Assembly (NCBI GenBank): GCA_015061165.1 | Contig: SUXC01000002.1 | Coordinates: 62,001-126,000, forward strand | Reading direction: 5' to 3' | DNA length: 64,000 bases | DNA from: Bacteroidales bacterium | GTDB taxonomy: Bacteria > Bacteroidota > Bacteroidia > Bacteroidales > Paludibacteraceae | In this document: piece after piece, positions 52,882-62,326 of the stretch | Position numbering within the stretch: the stretch's first letter is position 1 | Layout: every line of letters starts with the position of its first letter | The notes under the pieces: generated by a model | Database searches by the model: none | What the model was told of the DNA's origin: nothing | The model's input: only the letters and a program-made list of their open reading frames with translations | Made by a program: the position numbers and the translations under genes

Positions 52882-54000
52882 TTATTCGTAGATGATAACG
52901 CCTTCTACTACGCGGTGGATATTACCAGATACAGATGGGGTGTCAGGGCAAAGTCCGTGAGCAACAGATGTATAGAAGCCCAATAACTGACCTACTAATA
53001 CGTATGGCAACACGCTATAAATACCCGTTTTAGCCAATCCATTAGGCATTACCACTTGCAAATCTTCCTGTACACCTTCTATATTTACGCGCGCGCCCGC
53101 GGAAACGATAATTTGTGCTACTAACTTATTATTGCCACTCACTTGTTTAACCAAGTCGCGCTCATAACGCTGAATAGCCTCATCGTCTTGCATGAGATAC
53201 ACCATGATAGATTGCTCATTTACCACTGCTTTTGGTCCGTGACGGAATCCGAGGAAACTATCGAATTTGCATACCACACCACCATCGGTGAGCTCTTGCA
53301 ACTTCAAGTGACATTCCTCTGCAATACCCTTCATAGGACCTGAGCCCAAGAATACGCCACGCTCAAACGGACGAGCAGCGATAGCCTCGATGGCAGCAGC
53401 ATAATCAGACAAGACCGCCTGTGCGTTAGCAGCTACAGCCTCAATACGATCACGTTCTGCTTCGATATGATCGATTTGGCTAATCATTAAGCATGTAAGT
53501 AGCATTGTAGAGAAACTACTCGTCATAGCCAAACTCTTATCATCTGTTTCTTCTGGAAGAAGGAGAGAAAGGATATTCTCAGCATTGGCAGATTGAGCCA
53601 AATGACCGTTCTTATTGCATGTGATATAAATGTGAGCCACGTTTTTGCAAATAGCATTCGCCAAGTTTACAGCAGCAACACTTTCAGGACTATTGCCAGA
53701 ACGAGCAAAACTAATGAGCAACAGAGGCTTATCTGCATTCAGATAGTCAGCAGCGTTGGTTACGATGTCAGTAGTAGCAACGGCACGTACATTCTTCCAT
53801 GCACCACGCAGTACAGGTGCAATAGCATCACCAATAAATGCTGAAGTACCCGCACCAGTCAATACAATATCGGTCTCAGCTGTTAAATACTTAGCCAAGA
53901 AAGCTTGGATAGCAGCCTTTTGTTCTATCAAAACGGCATACTCTTTCAACCAACATGCTGGTTGTTGCAAAATCTCTTTGTATGTGTGTAAAGTTTCCAT
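52882..54000 (-). CDS. agaS: AgaS-like SIS-domain isomerase/deaminase
   Basis: 372 residues with two SIS domains: VLTGAGTSAFIGDA near 45-58 and SFARSGNSPESVAAVNLA near 95-112, and in the second half VFLGSGPMKGIAEECHLKLQELTDG and FRHGPKAVV. AgaS converts galactosamine 6-phosphate to tagatose 6-phosphate plus ammonia; the same fold is also in GlmS-like and FrlB-like proteins. Its place in front of a gatZ-like gene and pfkB supports the galactosamine pathway. First gene of the unit controlled by promoter 3; the downstream spacer is a heptamer array. Confidence 0.9.
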   Translation of the reverse strand: METLHTYKEILQQPACWLKEYAVLIEQKAAIQAFLAKYLTAETDIVLTGAGTSAFIGDAIAPVLRGAWKNVRAVATTDIVTNAADYLNADKPLLLISFARSGNSPESVAAVNLANAICKNVAHIYITCNKNGHLAQSANAENILSLLLPEETDDKSLAMTSSFSTMLLTCLMISQIDHIEAERDRIEAVAANAQAVLSDYAAAIEAIAARPFERGVFLGSGPMKGIAEECHLKLQELTDGGVVCKFDSFLGFRHGPKAVVNEQSIMVYLMQDDEAIQRYERDLVKQVSGNNKLVAQIIVSAGARVNIEGVQEDLQVVMPNGLAKTGIYSVLPYVLVGQLLGFYTSVAHGLCPDTPSVSGNIHRVVEGVIIYE

Positions 54001-54041
54001 AAAATATGAATAAAACTGTTAATTTTCGCGCTTTTCCGCTA

Positions 54042-54096
54042 CAAAATTACTACGTAATATCCATATTTTAATAGCAAAAAACATGTTATAAAACAT
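54042..54096 (-). promoter_or_regulatory. PUL-type promoter 3 with inverted-repeat site M1
   Basis: Minus strand -7 box TAATTTTG at 54049-54042, then 33 bp, then M1 (ATGTT ATAA AACAT) at 54083-54096. AATAGCAAAAAACATGTT is shared with promoter 2. The agaS ATG is 41 bp downstream of the -7 box. Confidence 0.8.
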
Positions 54097-54164
54097 ATTT
54101 TCATACTACTTGCGCAATTTGCTATAAATCAGCTGCTTATGTGTTTTTCGAAGTATTTTTTCTA

Positions 54165-54182
54165 TTTCGAAACGTTTCGAAA
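54165..54182. promoter_or_regulatory. Palindrome M2, copy 3
   Basis: TTTCGAAACGTTTCGAAA, a perfect 18-bp palindrome, centred 124.5 bp upstream of the -7 box of promoter 3; a further TTCGAA lies at 54147-54152. The central CG and arms resemble LacI-family operators, but no LacI gene is in the window. Confidence 0.8.
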
Positions 54183-54194
54183 GTTACGTAAAGG

Positions 54195-54226
54195 AAATGC
54201 GCCCAGAACCAAGTCTGGGCGCATTT
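54195..54226 (-). terminator. Terminator of the frd operon
   Basis: AAATGCGCCCAGA and TCTGGGCGCATTT form a perfect 13-bp stem with a 6-nt loop, 22 bp beyond the frdB stop. T-rich tail on either strand is short. Confidence 0.8.
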
Positions 54227-54247
54227 GGATGATATGAGACTTATTAA

Positions 54248-55003
54248 TTAGTCTTTCAGTTTTGCGCATAAGAACTCGCGGTTGAGGCGAGCGATGTTAG
54301 CCAAAGATACTTGTTTTGGGCACTCAGCAGCACATGCACCTGTGTTGGTACAGTTACCAAAGCCCAACTCATCCATCTTAGCCACCATGGCCTTAGCACG
54401 AGCAGCTGCCTCTACCTTACCTTGTGGCAAGAGAGCCAATTGGCTAACCTTTGCAGAAACGAACAACATAGCAGAACCGTTCTTACATGCAGCAGCACAA
54501 GCACCGCAACCGATACAAGAAGCAGCATCCATTGCCTCGTCAGCGTGAGCCTTAGGAATTGGAATTGCGTTTGCATCAGGTACACCACCTGTATTAACTG
54601 ACACGAAACCACCAGCTTGCATGATCTTGTCGTATGCCTCGCGGTCTACCATCAAGTCCTTGATTACAGGGAAGGCACGGCTACGCCATGGCTCGATAGT
54701 GATAGTCTCGCCATCTTTGAACTTACGCATGTGCAATTGGCAAGTGGTGATAGCGCTGTCTGGTCCGTGTGGGTGACCGTTCACATACATAGAGCACATA
54801 CCACAGATACCCTCACGGCAGTCGTGGTCGAATGCGATAGGATCTTTGTGCTCGCTGATGAGTTGCTCGTTGAGAATGTCAATCATCTCCAAGAACGAAG
54901 CACCTTGGAAGATGTGTTTGAGTTCGTAGGTCTCGAAATGACCTTCTGCCTTTGGTCCAGCTTGACGCCAAACCTTCACTTTAATGTCAATATATTGATC
55001 CAT
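54248..55003 (-). CDS. frdB: Fumarate reductase/succinate dehydrogenase iron-sulfur subunit
   Basis: 251 residues. Carries electrons between quinone and FAD. The [2Fe-2S] ligands are in [15 protein letters not shown] with a later CQLHM near 65-95; the second cluster set is [15 protein letters not shown] near 160 and the third [16 protein letters not shown] near 220. Third gene of the operon, 5 bp after frdA. In anaerobic Bacteroidota this complex serves mainly as fumarate reductase; sequence alone does not decide direction. Confidence 0.95.
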   Translation of the reverse strand: MDQYIDIKVKVWRQAGPKAEGHFETYELKHIFQGASFLEMIDILNEQLISEHKDPIAFDHDCREGICGMCSMYVNGHPHGPDSAITTCQLHMRKFKDGETITIEPWRSRAFPVIKDLMVDREAYDKIMQAGGFVSVNTGGVPDANAIPIPKAHADEAMDAASCIGCGACAAACKNGSAMLFVSAKVSQLALLPQGKVEAAARAKAMVAKMDELGFGNCTNTGACAAECPKQVSLANIARLNREFLCAKLKD

Positions 55004-55008
55004 AATGC

Positions 55009-56997
55009 TTAGCTCTTATAGTTACGTGTTTTACGTTCGGTGAATTCATAGTCGAGTGGCTCCTTGATAAGTTCTGGTTCGCTGTCCTCGCCAGTATATT
55101 TCCAGCAAGCTACATAAGAGAACTTATCGTCTTGACGCATCGCCTCGCCCTCTGGAGTTTGATACTCCTCGCGGAAGTGACCACCGCAAGACTCCTCACG
55201 GTTCAAAGCGTCAACTGCCATCAAACGACCTATCTCAATAAAGTCTGCCAAGCGGAGAGCTTTCTCCAACTCGTTGTTCAATGAGTTAGCCTCACCTGGG
55301 ATATATACATTGCTCCAGAACTCTTTCTTAATTGCGTCGATCTTCTCAACAGCAGTCTTCAAGCTCTCAGCAGTACGACCCATACCTACGAAATCCCACA
55401 TCACAAGACCAAGCTCCTTGTGGATAGAATCCACAGAACGCTTACCTTGGATAGCCATGAGTTTCTCAATCTTCTCGGTGATACCCTTCTCTGCCTCAGC
55501 GAACTCTGGGAGGTCGGTGGACATACGTGGAACGCCGATTTGGTCGCTCAAGTAGTTTTGGATAGTATAAGGCAATACGAAGTAACCGTCAGCCAAACCT
55601 TGCATCAATGCAGAAGCACCGAGGCGGTTAGCACCGTGATCAGAGAAGTTGGCCTCACCAATACAGAAGAGACCCTTCACACTGGTTTGCAACTCATAGT
55701 CCACCCAGATACCACCCATAGTATAGTGGATAGCAGGGAAAATCATCATTGGCTCCTCGTATGGGTTCTCATCCACGATCTTCTCGTACATTTGGAAGAG
55801 GTTACCATACTTTTGCTCTACGACATCCTTGCCAAGGCGTTGGATAGCGTCAGAGAAGTCGAGGAACACAGCAAGACCGGTATTGTTTACACCATAGCCC
55901 TTGTCGCAACGCTCTTTAGCAGCGCGAGAAGCCACGTCACGTGGAACGAGGTTACCGAAAGCAGGATAACGGCGCTCCAAGTAGTAGTCGCGATCCTCTT
56001 CTGGGATGTCTTTACCCTTGATCTCACCACGTTGGAGGCGTTGAGCGTCTTCGAGTTTCTTAGGTACCCAAATACGACCATCGTTACGGAGTGACTCAGA
56101 CATCAAAGTGAGTTTAGATTGGAAGTCACCGTGCTTTGGAATACAAGTTGGGTGGATTTGTGCGTAGCAAGGGTTAGCGAAGTAAGCACCGTGGCGGTAC
56201 ATCTGCATAGCAGCCGAACCGTTAGATGCCATCGCGTTGGTAGAAAGGAAGAAAGCATTACCATAACCACCAGTAGCTACCACCACAGCGTGACCGAAGT
56301 AACGCTCGATGCGGCCAGTAACGAGGTTACGAGCGATGATACCACGAGCGCGGTTCTCGCCGTTCTCGTCCTTGATCATAACTACATCCAACATCTCGTG
56401 GCGGTTGTACATCTTCACTTTGCCTTTACCGATTTGGCGGCTGAGTGCAGAGTAAGCACCGAGGAGGAGCTGCTGACCAGTTTGACCCTTAGCATAGAAA
56501 GTACGAGATACTTGCGCACCACCGAAAGAACGGTTGTCGAGCAAGCCGCCGTATTCGCGAGCGAAAGGAACACCTTGAGCCACACATTGGTCGATGATGC
56601 TGTTGCTCACCTCAGCAAGACGGTACACGTTTGCCTCACGAGCACGGTAGTCACCACCCTTAATGGTGTCGTAGAAGAGGCGATAGACAGAGTCGCCATC
56701 GTTTTGGTAGTTCTTAGCCGCGTTGATACCACCTTGTGCAGCGATAGAGTGTGCACGACGTGGAGAGTCTTGGATACAGAAGTTGAGGACGTTGAAGCCC
56801 ATCTCTGCGAGAGAAGCCGCAGCAGATGCACCAGCCAAACCAGTACCAACTACGATCACGTCAAGACGACGTTTGTTGGCAGGGTTGACCAACTTCTGAT
56901 GGTCTTTGTAATTGGTCCATTTCTTCTCGAGTGGACCAGCAGGGATCTTCGCCATTTCAGGCGTAATAACCTGCGCAGTTTGTTTTTTTGTTGCCAT
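55009..56997 (-). CDS. frdA: Fumarate reductase/succinate dehydrogenase flavoprotein subunit
   Basis: 662 residues. FAD-binding Rossmann motif [17 protein letters not shown] near 50-66, FAD-linking His in [14 protein letters not shown] near 85, catalytic-region [51 protein letters not shown] with the active Arg and [30 protein letters not shown]. Length matches the type B frdA/sdhA of Bacteroidota. It sits 69 bp after frdC. Confidence 0.96.
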   Translation of the reverse strand: MATKKQTAQVITPEMAKIPAGPLEKKWTNYKDHQKLVNPANKRRLDVIVVGTGLAGASAAASLAEMGFNVLNFCIQDSPRRAHSIAAQGGINAAKNYQNDGDSVYRLFYDTIKGGDYRAREANVYRLAEVSNSIIDQCVAQGVPFAREYGGLLDNRSFGGAQVSRTFYAKGQTGQQLLLGAYSALSRQIGKGKVKMYNRHEMLDVVMIKDENGENRARGIIARNLVTGRIERYFGHAVVVATGGYGNAFFLSTNAMASNGSAAMQMYRHGAYFANPCYAQIHPTCIPKHGDFQSKLTLMSESLRNDGRIWVPKKLEDAQRLQRGEIKGKDIPEEDRDYYLERRYPAFGNLVPRDVASRAAKERCDKGYGVNNTGLAVFLDFSDAIQRLGKDVVEQKYGNLFQMYEKIVDENPYEEPMMIFPAIHYTMGGIWVDYELQTSVKGLFCIGEANFSDHGANRLGASALMQGLADGYFVLPYTIQNYLSDQIGVPRMSTDLPEFAEAEKGITEKIEKLMAIQGKRSVDSIHKELGLVMWDFVGMGRTAESLKTAVEKIDAIKKEFWSNVYIPGEANSLNNELEKALRLADFIEIGRLMAVDALNREESCGGHFREEYQTPEGEAMRQDDKFSYVACWKYTGEDSEPELIKEPLDYEFTERKTRNYKS

Positions 56998-57066
56998 ATT
57001 TCGATTAAATTAGTTCAAAATTGTGTAGAATTGTGTAGAAGGGTTTAGCATTGTACACTACTTGTT

Positions 57067-57792
57067 TTATGCGAGGAGTATGCCGATACCGTAGCCAAGA
57101 TAGTAGAGAACTACGATAGCGAAGAGACCTGCAACCAAAGTTGCTACCACAGCGCTAATCACTTTCACGCGCTTCATCCATACGAGGTTGTTGAAGCCCA
57201 TAGTGTGGAGAGCAGACCATACACCATGACGGAGGTGGAACCACAAAGCGGTCAACCATACGAGGTACAATACGCAGTACACTTGACCCCAAATAGGAGT
57301 AGTAAACAACGCTTTCACCATACCTGCACCATCAGTTGGAGCATAAACAGTACCGAAAGTAGCTACTGCAAAGTCCTCAGCACCGCACATGTGCATAATC
57401 TCAGTAAACTGCATCTTGAACCAGAAGTTAGCCAAGTGGAGAACGATGAAACCAATCACCACGAAGCCAAGAACGAGCATGTTCTCCGACTCCCACTCAA
57501 CGCCTTCGCGCTTAGCAGTAACCGCATAGCGGTCTTTACCGCGAGCCATACGGTTTTGGATTGTCAGATAGATAGCATAGAGGAAGTGAATGAGCACGAG
57601 TGCGCCCAAGCCCAATGTTGCTACCAATGCATACCAATTTGCGCCCAAAACGGAGCAAATCCAGTTGTAAGCCTCCTCCGAGAACACCAAAGCCAAGTTC
57701 ATGCAGCCATGGAAAAGCAGGAAGAAGACCAAGCCCAAGCCCGAAATACTCATAACGAGCTTACGACCAATAGATGAATCTTTTAACCACAT
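57067..57792 (-). CDS. frdC: Fumarate reductase cytochrome b558 subunit
   Basis: 241 residues, five hydrophobic helices, anchor and quinone site of the frd complex. Begins SSIGRKLVMSISGLGLVFFLLFHGCMN; histidines at FLLFHGCM, LVLIHFLYAI, FIVLHLANF and ALWFHLRHGVWSALHTMG are candidate heme b ligands, as in the two-heme type B family. First gene of the operon with its own promoter. Confidence 0.93.
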   Translation of the reverse strand: MWLKDSSIGRKLVMSISGLGLVFFLLFHGCMNLALVFSEEAYNWICSVLGANWYALVATLGLGALVLIHFLYAIYLTIQNRMARGKDRYAVTAKREGVEWESENMLVLGFVVIGFIVLHLANFWFKMQFTEIMHMCGAEDFAVATFGTVYAPTDGAGMVKALFTTPIWGQVYCVLYLVWLTALWFHLRHGVWSALHTMGFNNLVWMKRVKVISAVVATLVAGLFAIVVLYYLGYGIGILLA

Positions 57793-57877
57793 AAGTTTTT
57801 TGATTTTTGTTTTAGTTTGTTTATAATTAGTTTTTGTTATTTCTCATACGTTTCGGCATAGCACACCAATCAGCGTG

Positions 57878-57909
57878 CAAAGTTACAAAAAATATTTCAC
57901 TCTACCAAA
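57878..57909 (-). promoter_or_regulatory. Promoter of the frdCAB operon
   Basis: Minus strand TTTG at 57909-57906 and TAACTTTG at 57885-57878, with a 20-bp spacer. 85 bp from the frdC start codon. Confidence 0.85.
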
Positions 57910-57938
57910 TTTATTATTAAAATGTGTTGTAGAATATA

Positions 57939-57965
57939 AAAAAGCACCCCATTGAGGTGCTTTTT
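57939..57965 (-). terminator. Terminator after batE
   Basis: AAAAAGCACC and GGTGCTTTTT form a 10-bp stem with a 7-nt loop and flanking A/T runs, 28 bp past the batE stop and before the frdC -33 box. Confidence 0.88.
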
Positions 57966-57992
57966 GCAATAGATAATTTGCAATAATAGAGT

Positions 57993-58700
57993 CTAAATCC
58001 TTTCCAAGTACTCCAAAGGCATCCATCCAATATTGTTGCCCACATGCACGCAACACCAGTCGCCTATCACTTCGTGTATTTCGACTTTAGTGCCTTCGTG
58101 GACAGTAAAGAGATCATTGCCCGAACGGTCAGGCGATGATTTGGCATTCACAATGCCTTGCGTAATGATGGCTTCGGAGCGTTGCGTATCTCGTTGGTAC
58201 AAACTACCAGCGTTGGCACATGCCATCACAGAAATCACCAGTGCTATTACACTGCAATAGAAAGCCGTTTTGCGCAGCCAAAGCGTTTGACTGAAGGCAA
58301 AGAGAAAGAACCCTACTAATGCCATGATAAACAGAACAATAGAGCCCACCATCCATACACGTTGGCTGAGTGCATTGCGTATCGCCTTCAACCAATTAGA
58401 AAGGAAGAAAGACTGCGTATCTTCGATATTATCAATGATACGTGATTGCGCAAACTGGAGGTTATGCTTAGCATCTTTGAAGGATGGTTTGAGGCGCAAT
58501 GCTCGCTCGTATGCGAGGATAGATTGTGCCAATTCACCTTGCTTGAAATAGGCGTTGCCCAAGTTATAGTAAACCTCTGCAGTTGGTTGTTCCTGAAGGA
58601 TTTGCTCGTACTGCGTTGCTGCTTCTGCATAGTTGCCCTCTGCATATTGAGTATTAGCATCTGCAAAAAGTGTAGTTAAAAATATGAGTAGGAGTTTCAT
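57993..58700 (-). CDS. batE: BatE-like TPR/SH3 protein
   Basis: 235 residues from the ATG at 58700 (MKLLLIFLTTLFADA), which overlaps the batD stop by ATGA; the frame's Met nine bases earlier is less likely. TPR repeats at about 15-85 (QYAEGNYAEAATQYEQIL, YYNLGNAYFKQGELAQSILAYERAL), two TM helices at about 115-165, and a C-terminal bacterial SH3 domain about 180-235 (VHEGTKVEIHEVIGDWCCVHVGNNIGWMP). Bat proteins form a membrane complex linked to aerotolerance in Bacteroides; molecular role is unsettled. Confidence 0.88.
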   Translation of the reverse strand: MKLLLIFLTTLFADANTQYAEGNYAEAATQYEQILQEQPTAEVYYNLGNAYFKQGELAQSILAYERALRLKPSFKDAKHNLQFAQSRIIDNIEDTQSFFLSNWLKAIRNALSQRVWMVGSIVLFIMALVGFFLFAFSQTLWLRKTAFYCSVIALVISVMACANAGSLYQRDTQRSEAIITQGIVNAKSSPDRSGNDLFTVHEGTKVEIHEVIGDWCCVHVGNNIGWMPLEYLERI

Positions 58701-60547
58701 AGTTTGCAATTTTCTAATTGGTTGATAATCTTAGTAGTATCGCTGTAGATGTCTTGCATCGCATGGTCAGAAGTGGGTGCATATCGTGCGAACTCGGCGG
58801 TAGAAAGCACATACAACACTTCTTGTATTAGCGCATCCGAAACACCTTTATTAGCCAGTATTTGGGCTATATTTTCCTTGTTGAGTTGTGCTGTAGGGAT
58901 AGACAATCGATCGCTGAGGTAGGTCCACGATGCACGTTCAATCTCCTCGTAGAATGCCGTTTTGTTGTCCGCCTTGAGCAGTTGCTCTGCCTGTTTGAGG
59001 CGACGTTGTGCAACTTTATTGGCTTTCTTGTAGCGGACACGAGTACTATCTGCATTTTCCTTTATCTTCTTACGGAAGATGATGAATAGCACGGCTGCTA
59101 CTAACGCAGGAACAATGTAGCACAGCCAGAACTGCCACGAACCAAACACAAATGTAGCATTTTGCATATCGTATCTGCTCGATGCACTCAATTCACCTGC
59201 ATAAATATAGCGAATGTCGGAGCCAAGTTGCTGTATATCTTCTTTTTGCACATAATTGTTCACTACCGCTGCGTTGGCGTCTTCCGATGCAGAGCGCGCT
59301 ATATTAAGCGTGTATTCAGGTGTTGTGAGTGTCTTATAAGTATCCGTTTGTGTGTCGTAATATGAGAATTGCACCGCAGGAATGGTATATGTACCACCCG
59401 CACGAGGAATAGCCAAGTACTCTATCGTTTTTGTGCCACTCACGCCCGAAGTACTATTGCGGAAGTTGTTCGACACTTTAGGGTCATACACCTCAAATCC
59501 TTCTGGCCAATCCACCGCAGGTGTCTTGAGCAGTTTCATATTACCCGCACCTTGAATGGTTAGTGTGAGTGTGACTGCATCGTTAGCTTGCAATTCCGTA
59601 CTGGAGATATTGCTACTCATACTAAACTGTCCTACACCGCCACTAAATCCTACAGGCTTACCCGCAGGCAGGCTCTCGACGTGAATCGTCACACCAGGTG
59701 CTGTCAAAGGCTTATTGACCGCCGTGTAACTTCCAAAGAAGTCGTCAAAGATACTACGTACCTGCGCACGATTTTGCACGCGCAATTGCGCTTCAAACTG
59801 TGCAGGATCAATAACAATGTCTCCACTGCGCTGAGGGAATAGCAAGGTGCGATACAACACAGCTGTCTGATAGTTACGCCCGTTATAGTGCTCCAACTCT
59901 GTTTGTATCTCCGCCATCTCCAGTTCCTGTTTGAGGAAACCTTTGAACTCGGGCAAACGAACGTTATTGGTCATTTGCGTTACCTCAACACCCGCAAAAT
60001 AGAGCTTATAACTCAGCAATAGTGCCTCTTGTTCATGCACCTTTGTTTTGCTGACCAATGTACGCATGAAAATGTTTTCAGATGCTACGTTGTTAGCAGA
60101 ACTATTGCTCCTCGTTGCCCCTTGGTTGGTAGCACCTGCGCCGTTAGCCGAAGTATTGGTTGGCTGATCAGGAGGAAGTACAGTAATCCGCACCCCATTG
60201 GATGAGTACTGCTCGCCATCCACCTTGATAGTTGCTGGTGGAATGGTGAACGCACCCTCCTTATTCGCTATCAGCGTGTAGGTAAACGTCTGCTGAAAAC
60301 TGGAAGTCCGCTTACCATTGACAAAGGATGTGGATTGCGAGGTGGAGGTATAGGGACCTGCCACATAGTCAAAGTCCGTAAACTCAGGTGCACGCAAGTC
60401 TTTAGCGCGCTGATTCACCGAATAGGTGAGTTGGAATGGACTTCCGACTACCACTTGCGCAGGTGCTGAAGCCTTGAAAGTCACATCTTGCGCAATGGCT
60501 GTCAGAGCCATACTGCAAATAAATAATATTGATAGTACTTTTTTCAT
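58697..60547 (-). CDS. batD: BatD-like membrane protein
   Basis: 616 residues, signal peptide MKKVLSILFICSMALTAIAQ, large beta-rich extracytoplasmic part (about 20-455) with FKASAPAQVVVGSPFQLTYSV and repeated Ig-like motifs, a TM helix about 470-490 (WLCYIVPALVAAVLFIIF) and a cytoplasmic helical tail (KVAQRRLKQAEQLL ... WTYLSDRL) of about 120 residues. This matches the BatD family. It starts 4 bp after batC ends. Confidence 0.9.
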   Translation of the reverse strand: MKKVLSILFICSMALTAIAQDVTFKASAPAQVVVGSPFQLTYSVNQRAKDLRAPEFTDFDYVAGPYTSTSQSTSFVNGKRTSSFQQTFTYTLIANKEGAFTIPPATIKVDGEQYSSNGVRITVLPPDQPTNTSANGAGATNQGATRSNSSANNVASENIFMRTLVSKTKVHEQEALLLSYKLYFAGVEVTQMTNNVRLPEFKGFLKQELEMAEIQTELEHYNGRNYQTAVLYRTLLFPQRSGDIVIDPAQFEAQLRVQNRAQVRSIFDDFFGSYTAVNKPLTAPGVTIHVESLPAGKPVGFSGGVGQFSMSSNISSTELQANDAVTLTLTIQGAGNMKLLKTPAVDWPEGFEVYDPKVSNNFRNSTSGVSGTKTIEYLAIPRAGGTYTIPAVQFSYYDTQTDTYKTLTTPEYTLNIARSASEDANAAVVNNYVQKEDIQQLGSDIRYIYAGELSASSRYDMQNATFVFGSWQFWLCYIVPALVAAVLFIIFRKKIKENADSTRVRYKKANKVAQRRLKQAEQLLKADNKTAFYEEIERASWTYLSDRLSIPTAQLNKENIAQILANKGVSDALIQEVLYVLSTAEFARYAPTSDHAMQDIYSDTTKIINQLENCKL

Positions 60548-60551
60548 AATC

Positions 60552-61259
60552 TTACCATTCTTTCTCTACGCGACGTTTTTTACCTTGTTGTCGTTGCAAT
60601 TTCTCTTGTGTTTCTTGTTCATCTTGTTCGAGTGCTTGCAGTATTTGTTCTGCGGTCTCTTTATCCATTTGTTCCTCGCTTTGCTGAGGGGGTTGTTGCT
60701 TATTTTGCTGTTGTTGCTGTGGCTGAGGAGGTTGTTGTTGAGTAGAATCGTTTTGTTGATTCTGTTGTTGGTTTTGTTGTTGTTGGTTCTGCTCGGGATT
60801 TTGTTGCTGTTGTTGCAGTTGCTGCATGGCTTTCACGAGGTTGTAACGTGTATCATTATCTTTCGGGTTCAGGCGCAACGATTGTTGGTATGCTGCAACG
60901 GCCTTATCGTATTGCTGTTGCGCATAGAGCGCATTACCCATGTTATGATACGTATCTGCCAAGCGGCTATTCAGTTGTTCTTCACGCTTTTTGTCATCGT
61001 TCTTGAGTAGTTGCTCAGCCTTGGTGTATTGTTCCAATGCTTCGGGATACTTCTCTTGACGGAAGAGAGCATCACCCAAATTATAATGTGCCTCAAACGA
61101 TTGGTCGTTCTTATCCAAGGCACGACGATAATTGACCTCCGCTTCTACGTAATTTGAATCGTTGTATTGCTTATTACCCAAACGTACATCGGGGCTTTCT
61201 TGTTGTGCAAATAACAACGTTACGGCACTTAAGAATATGATTGTTAGTATGCTACGCAT
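60552..61259 (-). CDS. batC: BatC-like TPR protein with Gln-rich tail
   Basis: 235 residues; signal peptide MRSILTIIFLSAVTLLFAQ. TPR repeats about 25-140 (YVEAEVNYRRALDKN, EAHYNLGDALFRQEKYPEALEQYTKAEQLL, YHNMGNALYAQQQYDKAVAAYQQSLRLNPKD). About residues 143-205 are Gln-rich with many Asn and Pro, followed by a charged C-terminal helix. Family BatC of the aerotolerance cluster. Gln codons (CAA/CAG) vary, so this is not a simple trinucleotide tract. Confidence 0.9.
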   Translation of the reverse strand: MRSILTIIFLSAVTLLFAQQESPDVRLGNKQYNDSNYVEAEVNYRRALDKNDQSFEAHYNLGDALFRQEKYPEALEQYTKAEQLLKNDDKKREEQLNSRLADTYHNMGNALYAQQQYDKAVAAYQQSLRLNPKDNDTRYNLVKAMQQLQQQQQNPEQNQQQQNQQQNQQNDSTQQQPPQPQQQQQNKQQPPQQSEEQMDKETAEQILQALEQDEQETQEKLQRQQGKKRRVEKEW

Positions 61260-61278
61260 AGTTATTCTGAATTTTGAA

Positions 61279-62316
61279 TTATGTGTGTGGGTTTTCTTTA
61301 AACAAATCCATTCGTGTCAAACGGTGGTTCTGGCGGGACATAATAAAGAACTCTATCATGAGCAGTAGCAATGCGATTAACGCAAAGGACTGATATTGTT
61401 CGTTGTAGTCTGCATATACGGTTGTTTCCAGTTCTGTTGTTGCTATGCGGTCCAACTCTTGTTGCAGGGCACGCATTGCCGTATTGGTATTATCGCAACG
61501 TACATACACGCCACTACCTGCCTCGGCTATCTGCTGACACATCTCTTCGTTCAGCTTACTGACCACCACTTGTCCGCTGCGATCCTTAAAGTAATCATTT
61601 GTACCGGGTTTAGGAATCGGTGCTCCCTCTGGTTTTCCTATACCAATCACAAATACTTGCATGCCCAACTCGTGTGCCTGTTTAGCTGCGGCAATGGCAT
61701 CATCTTCGTGGTTCTCACCATCTGTAATCAGAACGATAGCACGTCCTGCTTCGCTTTCCAACGAACCAAAAGAGCTGATAGCTGTTTGCAGAGCTGTACC
61801 GATAGCCGTACCTTGCGTTTGTATCAGGTTAGGTGTAATGGTATTGAGGAACATCTTGGCTGACACATAATCACACGTGATAGGCAGTTGGGTGAAGGCT
61901 TCGCCCGCGAATACCACCAGTCCCACTTTGTCATCCACCATGTTGTCAATCATTTTGCTGAGCATCTGTTTAGCGCGATCGAGGCGGTTAGGTGCCACAT
62001 CTTCGGCCAGCATGGAGTTGGATATATCCAACGCCACCATCACCTCTATGCCTTGTCGCTTAACGGTATTCTCTTTTTGCCCAAACTGTGGACGTGCCGC
62101 AGCCACTATCAGTAGCACCAATGCCACAAGCATTAGACAGAACTTCCATATCGGACGACTCTTAGAGGCATCGGGCATCAGTTGTGCCATCAGTTCCTTA
62201 TCGCCAAACTCCTGCAATTGGCGTTGTTTACGTTTGGTACTAACCACATACCCTATCACGAACACAGGTACGGCGATGAGCCACCAAAGCATTTCTATAT
62301 TTGCAAATCTAAACAT
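61279..62316 (-). CDS. batB: BatB-like vWA membrane protein
   Basis: 345 residues. TM helices at about 8-25 and 55-72 and at the C terminus (about 315-335), enclosing a von Willebrand A domain about 85-290. MIDAS motif VALDISNSM (DxSxS) near 95-103, TQGTAIGTAL as the Thr part and LITDGENHEDD as the last Asp. Family of BatA/BatB aerotolerance proteins. Co-directional with batA and batC. Confidence 0.9.
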   Translation of the reverse strand: MFRFANIEMLWWLIAVPVFVIGYVVSTKRKQRQLQEFGDKELMAQLMPDASKSRPIWKFCLMLVALVLLIVAAARPQFGQKENTVKRQGIEVMVALDISNSMLAEDVAPNRLDRAKQMLSKMIDNMVDDKVGLVVFAGEAFTQLPITCDYVSAKMFLNTITPNLIQTQGTAIGTALQTAISSFGSLESEAGRAIVLITDGENHEDDAIAAAKQAHELGMQVFVIGIGKPEGAPIPKPGTNDYFKDRSGQVVVSKLNEEMCQQIAEAGSGVYVRCDNTNTAMRALQQELDRIATTELETTVYADYNEQYQSFALIALLLLMIEFFIMSRQNHRLTRMDLFKENPHT

Positions 62317-62326
62317 AAATTCTTGC

